The position numbers and the translations under genes are program-made. From Alphaproteobacteria bacterium (GTDB lineage: Bacteria > Pseudomonadota > Alphaproteobacteria > Rhodobacterales > Rhodobacteraceae), in assembly GCA_003695135.1 (NCBI GenBank), contig RFIR01000085.1, forward strand, positions 1 through 14,422: DNA of 14,422 nucleotides, in the 5' to 3' direction. The notes below the pieces were generated by a model, which saw only the letters and a list, made by a program, of their open reading frames with translations, was not told the DNA's origin and did not search any database. Positions 7,651-13,875 of the stretch are shown here, one piece after another. The first letter of the stretch is position 1, and each line of letters opens with the position of its first letter.

Positions 7651-9213
7651 TCAGGCGCTCAGCGCATCGGGCGCCGATTTCGAACGACGCACCATCAGCT
7701 TGTTGAGCGCATTCACATAGGCCTTGGCCGAGGCGACCACCGTATCGGTATCGGCGGACTGGCCGGCGGCGATCCTGCCCTCCTCGGCAAGCCGCACGCT
7801 GACGGTGGCCTGGGCGTCGGTGCCCTCGGTCACGGCATGGACCTGATAGAGCTCCAGCTTCGCCTCCGGATGCGGAACCAGCGCCTTGACCGCGTTGAAG
7901 GTGGCATCGACCGGGCCGTCTCCGGTGGCGTGTACCGATTTCGGCTCGCCATCGATCTCCAGCGTCAGGTCGGCGGTCTGCGGGCCTTCGGTGCCGCAGA
8001 TCACCCGCAGCGCGCTGACCCGGATGCGTTCATTGGCGGCCGAGCTGGCCTCGACCTCCATCAGCGCCACGAGATCCTCGTCATAGACCTCCTTCTTGCG
8101 GTCCGCGAGCGCCTTGAAGCGCACGAACACGTCGCGCAGCTGGTTGTCGCCCAGCTCGTAACCCAGCGCCTCGAGCTTCTTGCGCAACGCGTGGCGGCCG
8201 GAATGCTTGCCCATGACCAGGTTCGATTCGCTCAGGCCCACATCCTCGGGCCGCATGATCTCGAAGGTCTGCGAATCCTTCAGCATGCCGTCCTGATGAA
8301 TGCCGCTTTCATGGGCAAAGGCGTTCTTGCCCACCACCGCCTTGTTGAACTGGACCGGAAAGCCGCTGGCCGCGGCGACCATGCGGCTGGCCTGCATCAG
8401 CCTTGTGGTATCGACGCCGGTATGGAAGGGCATGATGTCGTGGCGCACCTTCAGCGCCATCACCACCTCCTCCAGCGCGGTGTTGCCGGCACGCTCGCCC
8501 AGCCCGTTGACCGTGCATTCGATCTGACGCGCGCCTGCCTCGACCGCGGCCAGCGCGTTGGCGGTGGCCATGCCCAGATCGTCATGGCAGTGGGTGGCGA
8601 AGACCACCTCGTCGGCGCCGGGCACGCGTTCGATCAGCATGCCGATCAGCGCCGCCGATTCGCGCGGCGCGGTATAGCCGACCGTGTCGGGGATGTTGAT
8701 GGTGGTGGCGCCGGCCCTGATGGCGATCTCCACCACCCGGCACAGATAGTCATGCTCGGTGCGCGTGGCATCCATTGGCGACCACTGGACATTGTCACAC
8801 AGGTTGCGCGCGTGGCTCACCGTTTCATGGATGCGTTCGGCCATCTGGTCCTGATCGAGCTTCGGGATCGCCCGATGCAGGGGCGAGGTGCCGATGAAGG
8901 TGTGGATACGCGGCCGGCGCGCATGCCTCACCGCCTCCCAGCAGCGGTCGATATCGCCGAACTGGGCGCGCGCCAGCCCGCAGATCACCGCCTGCCGGGC
9001 GCGCCGCGCGATTTCGGAAACGGCCTCGAAATCGCCTTCCGAGGCGATTGGAAAGCCGGCCTCGATGATGTCCACCCCCATCTCGTCGAGCAGCTCGGCA
9101 ATGGCCAGCTTCTCTTCCAGCGTCATGGAGGCGCCGGGCGACTGCTCGCCGTCACGCAGGGTGGTATCGAAGATCAGGACGCGATCTGCATCGCGCTTGG
9201 AAGCCTTTGTCAT
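7651..9213 (-). CDS. leuA: 2-isopropylmalate synthase
   Basis: LeuA condenses acetyl-CoA with 2-oxoisovalerate, the first committed step of leucine synthesis, in the cytoplasm. The 520-residue product is full length for the long bacterial form. The catalytic barrel opens with DTTLRDGEQSPGAS (16-29), and the metal-binding HCHDDLG is at 208-214. NGLGERAGN (236-244) and GKHSGRHALRKKL (335-347) follow. The C-terminal LeuA dimer domain (about 395-508), which binds leucine for feedback inhibition, is complete and ends with GRIAAGQSADTDTVVASAKA-type sequence. The ATG at 9213 has only a weak GGGA ribosome site. A leucine-rich leader ORF and hairpins stand between it and the likely promoter, so expression is probably controlled by leucine supply. 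It appears to be a single-gene unit. Confidence 0.97.
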   Translation of the reverse strand: MTKASKRDADRVLIFDTTLRDGEQSPGASMTLEEKLAIAELLDEMGVDIIEAGFPIASEGDFEAVSEIARRARQAVICGLARAQFGDIDRCWEAVRHARRPRIHTFIGTSPLHRAIPKLDQDQMAERIHETVSHARNLCDNVQWSPMDATRTEHDYLCRVVEIAIRAGATTINIPDTVGYTAPRESAALIGMLIERVPGADEVVFATHCHDDLGMATANALAAVEAGARQIECTVNGLGERAGNTALEEVVMALKVRHDIMPFHTGVDTTRLMQASRMVAAASGFPVQFNKAVVGKNAFAHESGIHQDGMLKDSQTFEIMRPEDVGLSESNLVMGKHSGRHALRKKLEALGYELGDNQLRDVFVRFKALADRKKEVYDEDLVALMEVEASSAANERIRVSALRVICGTEGPQTADLTLEIDGEPKSVHATGDGPVDATFNAVKALVPHPEAKLELYQVHAVTEGTDAQATVSVRLAEEGRIAAGQSADTDTVVASAKAYVNALNKLMVRRSKSAPDALSA

Positions 9214-9243
9214 GTCGGAAGTCCCGTTTTCCCGGATGTCTCG

Positions 9244-9299
9244 CGGCGCGGTCGCGTTTCCCCTGAGCGCGCGCGCCGTCCTCCCGGCACGCTCAGGGG
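9244..9299 (-). promoter_or_regulatory. candidate leucine attenuator: mutually exclusive hairpins
   Basis: In the RNA upstream of leuA, a perfect 10 bp stem pairs CCCCTGAGCG (9299-9290) with CGCTCAGGGG (9269-9260). An inner GCCG/CGGC pairing (9288-9285 with 9278-9275) strengthens it. The stop codon of the leader ORF lies inside the 5' arm. A second stem, CGGCGCG (9278-9272) with CGCGCCG (9250-9244), cannot form at the same time as the first. This is the layout expected of ribosome-controlled attenuation. No U-run follows either stem, so the output may be Rho-dependent termination or masking of the leuA start and not a classic terminator. Confidence 0.55.
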
Positions 9300-9340
9300 C
9301 GGGTAAGGAGCAGCGGCAGCGGCAGGGACCATCCGTTCAT
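9293..9340 (-). CDS. leuL: leucine-rich leader peptide of leuA
   Basis: A 15-codon ORF, MNGWSLPLPLLLTRP, stands 79 bases upstream of leuA in the same direction. Five of its codons are leucine (CTG, CTG, CTG, CTC, CTT) within seven positions, which in a 15-residue peptide points to a leader peptide that senses leucyl-tRNA charge. Its stop lies in the 5' arm of a 10 bp hairpin. There is no Shine-Dalgarno sequence. A TATAGT box ends seven bases before the ATG, so the transcript should start at or within a base or two of the A of ATG, making it a leaderless message. The trp leader of Sinorhizobium meliloti is known to be leaderless in the same way. An in-frame ATG at 9361 would add seven residues but lies upstream of the TATAGT box. 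The function is inferred from composition and position. Confidence 0.72.
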   Translation of the reverse strand: MNGWSLPLPLLLTRP

Positions 9341-9347
9341 GTTGCGC

Positions 9348-9376
9348 ACTATAGCCGCCATGCGCTGGAAGGGAAG
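9348..9376 (-). promoter_or_regulatory. probable promoter of leuL-leuA
   Basis: On the minus strand CTTCCC (9376-9371) and TATAGT (9353-9348, preceded by C as CTATAG) are 17 bases apart. This resembles the rhizobial/alphaproteobacterial sigma-70 pattern CTTGAC-N17-CTATAT better than the E. coli one. The expected start falls at about 9342-9340, on the leader ATG. Confidence 0.55.
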
Positions 9377-9408
9377 TGCTTTGTGTGCCTTGCGGATGTC
9401 GGTTGCGA

Positions 9409-9437
9409 TTGACAGGCGCGGACCGATGCGGCCGAAT
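9409..9437 (+). promoter_or_regulatory. possible promoter of the pentapeptide-repeat gene
   Basis: A perfect -35 hexamer TTGACA (9409-9414) is followed 17 bases later by CCGAAT (9432-9437), a poor -10 that keeps only the AAT part. The expected start would be at about 9444, next to the ATG at 9445. It diverges from the leuL promoter, with the two -35 boxes about 33 bases apart. Confidence 0.3.
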
Positions 9438-9444
9438 GTGCCGC

Positions 9445-10311
9445 ATGACCGATCCTGCCCCCCCGGCTGCGCGTTCCGGTGCATCGCGATGCCCAAGCCG
9501 TGCCTTCCGTGGTCTCGTACCGCTTGCCGGGCTGCTGATCGGCCTCGCCATCGCCGCGCCGCAGGCCCAGACCGTGGACGAGCTGATCGCGAAGAAGGGC
9601 TGCGCGGGATGCGACCTGCAGGATCTCTATCTGCGCGGGCTCGATATCGAGGGGGGCGATTTCTCGCATGCCGATCTGCGCGATGCCGATCTCAAGGAGG
9701 TCCGGCTGGTGGATACTCGCCTGATCGGGGCCGACCTGCGCCGGGTGGAGATCGAGCGCGCGGTGCTGGACGGTTCGGATTTCTCCGGGGCGCGGATGCA
9801 GCGGGCGGATCTGGAGAAGGCCCGCGCTGCCGGCGCCAGGTTCACCGAGGCGCGGATGCAGGGGGTCGATCTGGAAAAGCTTTCGGCACCGGGTGCGGAT
9901 TTTTCCGGCGCCGATCTGCGCGACACGCTGATCAGGCGGGCGAATCTGAAGGGTGCCCGGTTCGTGGAGGCCGACATGCGCGATGCAGATCTGGAGCGCG
10001 CCGACCTCTCGGCTGCGGACATGACCGGGGTCCGGCTCGACCGGGCCGATCTCGATCGCGTCGATCTGCGCGGCGCGCGGTTGCGCAGGGCCTCGTTGCG
10101 CGAGGCGCGCCTGACCAGCGCCGATCTGGTCAGGGCCGATCTGCGCTCGGCCGATCTGCGCGGTGCGCGGCTGCACCGCACCGATTTCTCGGGCGCCGAT
10201 CTCTCCGACGCGCGCGGCCTGCGCCAGCGCCAGCTCGATCATGCCTGCGGCGACGACGAAACCCTGCTGCCTTCCGGTCTGACCATTAAGAAGTGCACCG
10301 GCGGCCAATAG
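9445..10311 (+). CDS. exported pentapeptide-repeat protein
   Basis: The function is not known. The 288 residues begin with a likely Sec signal peptide: Arg-containing n-region, hydrophobic core GLVPLAGLLIGLAIAAP (about 23-39) and a possible cut after A-P-Q-A41. A Cys-x-x-Cys (C53, C56) follows. Then come 40 consecutive pentapeptides without a register break (57-256) of the A(D/N)LXX type, for example DLRDA, DFSGA, DLRGA. That should build a right-handed square beta-helix of about ten coils. The C-terminal cap (257-288) has two more cysteines, C268 and C284. The repeats are rich in Arg and Asp. The start at 9445 gives a compact signal peptide. In-frame ATGs at 9376 and 9436 exist, none has a good ribosome site, and a -35-like TTGACA suggests a start of transcription near 9445. 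Pentapeptide proteins include DNA mimics such as Qnr/MfpA, but an exported one with Cys caps suggests a periplasmic or surface role. Confidence 0.87.
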   Translation: MTDPAPPAARSGASRCPSRAFRGLVPLAGLLIGLAIAAPQAQTVDELIAKKGCAGCDLQDLYLRGLDIEGGDFSHADLRDADLKEVRLVDTRLIGADLRRVEIERAVLDGSDFSGARMQRADLEKARAAGARFTEARMQGVDLEKLSAPGADFSGADLRDTLIRRANLKGARFVEADMRDADLERADLSAADMTGVRLDRADLDRVDLRGARLRRASLREARLTSADLVRADLRSADLRGARLHRTDFSGADLSDARGLRQRQLDHACGDDETLLPSGLTIKKCTGGQ

Positions 10312-10320
10312 GCCGGGTTG

Positions 10321-10345
10321 CCGCCGGGACAGCAGCAGCCGGCGG
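10321..10345 (+). terminator. hairpin after the pentapeptide-repeat gene
   Basis: A perfect 7 bp stem, CCGCCGG (10321-10327) with CCGGCGG (10339-10345), closes an 11-base loop and starts nine bases after the stop codon. No T-run follows on the plus strand, so it is terminator-like at best. Confidence 0.4.
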
Positions 10346-10401
10346 TGTCGGGCCGGCGCCACGCACCGTTCGGCCCAGCCATCAAGAATAATTGTCAGGC
10401 C

Positions 10402-10446
10402 AAAATTTCCGGTCCGTCTCGGATACGATACCCGATGCGGACCGGA
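10402..10446 (-). terminator. long hairpin with T-run, likely katG terminator
   Basis: TCCGGTCCG (10408-10416) pairs with CGGACCGGA (10438-10446), and inside it TCGG (10419-10422) pairs with CCGA (10432-10435) across a nine-base loop. That makes 13 Watson-Crick pairs with a small symmetric internal loop. On the minus strand the stem is followed by AATTTT, as in an intrinsic terminator, about 125 bases after the katG stop. No T-run follows on the plus side. Confidence 0.55.
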
Positions 10447-10453
10447 CCTGATT

Positions 10454-10535
10454 GTCGCAAGCGACCCGTCCCGCGGGTTCTAGGGCAACCCGGGCGCCCA
10501 TCGATGGGCTGCGGCCCGCACAGGGCCGGCCGCAG
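10454..10535. repeat. cluster of short palindromes downstream of katG
   Basis: Four hairpin-capable elements sit nearly end to end: GTCGC/GCGAC around AA (10454-10465), CGGGTT/AACCCG with a seven-base loop (10474-10492), the 14-base perfect palindrome GCCCATCGATGGGC (10496-10509) and CTGCGGCC/GGCCGCAG with an 11-base loop (10509-10535). None is followed by a T-run. Together they fill the non-coding DNA between the katG terminator candidate and its stop codon. They could form a structured 3' end or a REP-like element; I see no second copy in the window. Confidence 0.45.
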
Positions 10536-10569
10536 TGCTGGAACCGCGGCCGGAATCAGATGCCCGCCC

Positions 10570-12768
10570 TCAGGGGACGAGATCGTAGCGGTCGGCGTTC
10601 ATCACCTTGGTCCATGCCGCGACGAAATCGTCGACGAACTTCCCTCCGGCGTCATCGCAGGCATAGACCTCCGACAGCGCGCGCAGCTGCGCGTTGGAGC
10701 CGAAGACGAGATCGACCCGCGTCCCGGTCCATTTCACATCCCCCGTGGCCCGGTCGCGCCCTTCATAGATGCCGGCCTGCTCGGCCGAGGGCGTCCATTC
10801 GATGCCCATGTCGGTGAGATTGACGAAGAAGTCGTTGCTCAGCACGCCGGGCCGATCGGTGAAGACGCCATGCTTTGACCCGCCGACATTGGTGCCCAGC
10901 ATGCGCATGCCGCCGATCAGCACCGTCATCTCCGGCGCGGTCAGCCGCATCAGCTGGGCCTTGTCGACCAGCAGCTGCTCGGCCGGCACACCGTAATCGC
11001 GCTTGAGATAGTTGCGGAAGCCGTCCGCAACCGGCTCCAGCACCGCAAAGCTCTCGACATCGGTCTGCTCGGCGGTGGCATCCATGCGCCCCGGTGTGAA
11101 CGGCACCGTGACCTGATAGCCGGCATCGGCGGCCGCCTTCTCGATGGCCGCACAGCCGCCCAGCACGATCAGATCGGCCAGCGAGACCCTCTTGCCGCCG
11201 GTCTGGGCGCCGTTGAACTCGGCCTGGATGTTCTCGAGCGTGTCCAGGACCCGGCGCAGCTGGATCGGCTGGTTGACCTCCCAGTCCTTCTGCGGCGCCA
11301 GCCGGATGCGCGCGCCATTGGCCCCGCCGCGGTAATCGGAGCCGCGGAAGGTGGCGGCAGAGGCCCAGGCGGTGGTGACCAGCTCGGAGACCGACAGGCC
11401 GGATTCGAGCAGTCTGGCCTTGAGCGCGGCGATGTCGCCGTCATCGACCAGCTCGTGATCGCAGGGCGGGATCGGGTCCTGCCAGATCAGGTCCTCCTCC
11501 GGCACATCCGGTCCCAGATAGCGCGTCTTCGGCCCCATGTCGCGATGGGTCAGCTTGAACCAGGCCCGCGCGAAGGCGTCGGCGAACTCGTCGGGATTGG
11601 CATGGAAGCGCCGGGCGATCTTTTCATAGACCGGGTCCATGCGCATCGCCATGTCGGCGGTGGTCATCATGGTGGTGACCTTCTCGGCCGGATTGTCGAC
11701 CTGGGGCGCCTTGTCATCCTCGCTGACATTGACCGGCACCCATTGCCAGGCGCCCGAGGGGCTCTTGACCAGATCCCAGTCATAGCCGAAGAGCAGGTCG
11801 AAATAGCCCGTATCCCAGCGCGTCGGATTGGGGGTCCAGGCGCCCTCGATGCCGCTGCCGATCTGGTCGCGGCCCTTGCCCGAGCGGAAGCTCGACTTCC
11901 AGCCCAGCCCCATCTGCTCGATCGGCGCCGCCTCCGGCTCCGGCCCGACCAGCGCCGCGTCGCCGGCGCCATGCGCCTTGCCGAAGGTGTGCCCGCCCGC
12001 GGTCAGCGCCACGGTTTCCTCGTCATTCATCGCCATGCGGGCGAAGGTCTCGCGGATGTCGCGGCCGGCGGCGACGGCGCTGGGCTGGCCGTTCGGGCCT
12101 TCGGGATTGACGTAGATCAGCCCCATCTGCACCGCGGCCAGCGGGTTTTCCAGAGTGCGGTCGCCGGTATGGCGCTCATCGCCCAGCCATTCGGCCTCGG
12201 CTCCCCAATAGGTGTCCTCTTCCGGTTCCCACACATCGGGGCGGCCGCCGCCGAAGCCGAAGACCGGCCCGCCCATCGATTCGATCGCGACATTGCCGGC
12301 CAGGATCAGCAGATCGGCCCAGGACAGCTTGTTGCCGTATTTCTTCTTGATCGGCCACAGGAGCCGGCGCGCCTTGTCGAGATTGACATTGTCGGGCCAG
12401 GAGTTGAGCGGCGCGAAGCGCTGCTGGCCGGTGCCGGCCCCGCCGCGGCCGTCACCGATGCGGTAGGTGCCGGCCGCATGCCAGGCCATGCGGATGAAGA
12501 GCGGCCCGTAATGGCCGTAATCGGCCGGCCACCAGTCCTGGCTGTCCGTCATCAGGGCATGGAGGTCCTTCTTGACCGCATCGAGATCGAGCGTCCTGAA
12601 CGCCTCGCGGTAGTTGTAGGCCGGTCCCATCGGGTCGGTGAGCGAGGAGTTCTGCGCCAGGATCTTCAGGTTCAGCTGGTCGGGCCACCAGTCCCGGATC
12701 GAACGCGCGCCGAGCCTGGCGTTTGAGATCGGGCAACCCGCTGCCGATCCGATATCGTTTCCGTCCAT
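10570..12768 (-). CDS. katG: catalase-peroxidase
   Basis: KatG is a haem enzyme that breaks down hydrogen peroxide by catalase and broad peroxidase activity. The 732-residue product is full length and carries both the active N-terminal and the degenerate C-terminal peroxidase domains. Distal residues R93, W96 and H97 lie in RMAWH. The covalent adduct triad is W96-Y218-M244, with the same spacing as W107-Y229-M255 of Mycobacterium tuberculosis. The proximal haem ligand is H259 in AGGHTFGKAHG. The ATG at 12768 is fixed by GGAGGTGATC directly before it, an almost perfect match to the 16S anti-Shine-Dalgarno, so high translation is expected. It stands alone between convergent and upstream gaps. 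The 192 bp upstream gap should hold its promoter, but I could not assign boxes or a confident OxyR site. Confidence 0.98.
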   Translation of the reverse strand: MDGNDIGSAAGCPISNARLGARSIRDWWPDQLNLKILAQNSSLTDPMGPAYNYREAFRTLDLDAVKKDLHALMTDSQDWWPADYGHYGPLFIRMAWHAAGTYRIGDGRGGAGTGQQRFAPLNSWPDNVNLDKARRLLWPIKKKYGNKLSWADLLILAGNVAIESMGGPVFGFGGGRPDVWEPEEDTYWGAEAEWLGDERHTGDRTLENPLAAVQMGLIYVNPEGPNGQPSAVAAGRDIRETFARMAMNDEETVALTAGGHTFGKAHGAGDAALVGPEPEAAPIEQMGLGWKSSFRSGKGRDQIGSGIEGAWTPNPTRWDTGYFDLLFGYDWDLVKSPSGAWQWVPVNVSEDDKAPQVDNPAEKVTTMMTTADMAMRMDPVYEKIARRFHANPDEFADAFARAWFKLTHRDMGPKTRYLGPDVPEEDLIWQDPIPPCDHELVDDGDIAALKARLLESGLSVSELVTTAWASAATFRGSDYRGGANGARIRLAPQKDWEVNQPIQLRRVLDTLENIQAEFNGAQTGGKRVSLADLIVLGGCAAIEKAAADAGYQVTVPFTPGRMDATAEQTDVESFAVLEPVADGFRNYLKRDYGVPAEQLLVDKAQLMRLTAPEMTVLIGGMRMLGTNVGGSKHGVFTDRPGVLSNDFFVNLTDMGIEWTPSAEQAGIYEGRDRATGDVKWTGTRVDLVFGSNAQLRALSEVYACDDAGGKFVDDFVAAWTKVMNADRYDLVP

Positions 12769-12778
12769 GATCACCTCC
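12769..12778 (-). promoter_or_regulatory. very strong katG ribosome binding site
   Basis: GGAGGTGATC abuts the katG ATG and is complementary over ten bases to the 3' end of 16S rRNA (core GGAGG five bases from ATG). It is by far the strongest ribosome site in the window and decides the start codon. Confidence 0.85.
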
Positions 12779-12931
12779 CGAAAGTCGTCAGGCCGGGCAC
12801 AATGTCCTTCGGGTCGGATCCGTGCTGCAGCTGCAACGCCGCTCCCCACCCGCTTTGACAGGCCCCGCCGATTCACATGCCCTATGCCTAGGCGGGTGCG
12901 CCCGGCTGGGCAAGGGGTGTGGCAGGGGAAT

Positions 12932-12945
12932 CGGCGTATTCGCCG
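12932..12945 (-). terminator. small hairpin after miaA
   Basis: CGGCG and CGCCG form a 5 bp stem around the tetraloop AATA, 15 bases after the miaA stop, and ATTCCCC follows. It is short and has no true T-run, so it is only a weak terminator candidate. Confidence 0.3.
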
Positions 12946-12960
12946 CGGCGCGCGGGCGGT

Positions 12961-13875
12961 TCAGGTCGCCTTCGGGCCGATCAGGGCGCGCACCGCCGCC
13001 AGCGTTTCCGGATCGGCGGGGTCGAAGCGGCGCCAGCGCTTCATGCGGCTGCGAAACCAGCTGCGCTGGCGCCTGGCGTATTGATGGGTGGCGGTGATCG
13101 CCGCCTCTCGCGCGGCCTCCAGCGTCGTCTCGCCCAGAAGATGCGCCCGCAGCTGCGGCGCGCCCAGCGCCTGCATCGAGGGCAGATCGGGGTCGAGACG
13201 AAGATTGGCGCGCACTTCATCGAGCGCGCCGGCGGCCAGCATGGCATCGAAACGCGCGGCGATGCGTTCCCTCAGCGCCTCGCGTTCGGGATCGAGCAGG
13301 ATGCCGAGCATGTCGGTGACAAGCGGCGGCGGCGTTTCGGCCTGCCAGGCCGAGAGCGGCTTGCCCGTCGCCTCCAGCACCTCCCAGGCCCGTTGCAGCC
13401 GCATCGGATTGGCGCGGTCGAGCCCGGCCAGCGTCTGCGGGTCGCGTTCGCTCAGAATAGACAGGAAGGCGGCCGCGCCGCCGGCGCGGCGCATCGCATT
13501 GCCGCGTGCGCGGATCGCCCCGGGGATGGGCGGGATCTCGGCCAGCCCCTCGGTCAGCGCGAGAAAGTAGAGCCCGGTGCCGCCGACGAAGACCGGCACC
13601 CGCCCGGCATGGGCCGGATCGGCCAGCAGGGCCGTCACCGCGCGCAGCCAGTGCCCGGCCGACCATTTCTCCTCCATGCCGACATGGCCGAACAGATGAT
13701 GCGGCACCGCCCGCTCCATCGCCACATCGGGCCGGGCGGTGAGGATGCGCCAGCCGGCATAGACCTGCAGCGCATCGGCATTGACGACAAGCCCGCCGGT
13801 GGCGCGCGCGAGTTCGACCGCCAGTTCGGACTTGCCGCTGGCGGTGGGTCCGGCAATCAGGATCGGGCGGGTCAC
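12961..13875 (-). CDS. miaA: tRNA dimethylallyltransferase
   Basis: MiaA transfers the isopentenyl group of dimethylallyl diphosphate to the N6 of A37 in tRNAs that read codons starting with U, in the cytoplasm. The 304-residue product is the normal size. It has a Walker-A loop GPTASGKS (9-16), the D34-A-L-Q-V-Y motif whose Asp is the catalytic position in the family, and GGTGLYF further on. The C-terminal ATHQYARRQRSWFR block is the MiaA RQxTWFR-type signature. It starts with GTG at 13875, and this GTG overlaps the psuG stop as GTGA, so translation is probably coupled to psuG. No promoter is visible between the two. Confidence 0.97.
   Translation of the reverse strand: MTRPILIAGPTASGKSELAVELARATGGLVVNADALQVYAGWRILTARPDVAMERAVPHHLFGHVGMEEKWSAGHWLRAVTALLADPAHAGRVPVFVGGTGLYFLALTEGLAEIPPIPGAIRARGNAMRRAGGAAAFLSILSERDPQTLAGLDRANPMRLQRAWEVLEATGKPLSAWQAETPPPLVTDMLGILLDPEREALRERIAARFDAMLAAGALDEVRANLRLDPDLPSMQALGAPQLRAHLLGETTLEAAREAAITATHQYARRQRSWFRSRMKRWRRFDPADPETLAAVRALIGPKAT

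Noticed and set aside
7500..7706. A 68-codon plus-strand open frame in the leuA-mreB gap
   Set aside because: It runs into the antisense of leuA, has no convincing ribosome site and no recognisable sequence.
12850..12905. Possible OxyR site upstream of katG (ATAG-N7-GAAT around the CCTAGGCATAGG stretch)
   Set aside because: Only one half-site matches the ATAG-N7-CTAT pattern and there is no second dyad at the expected spacing, so it is not supported.
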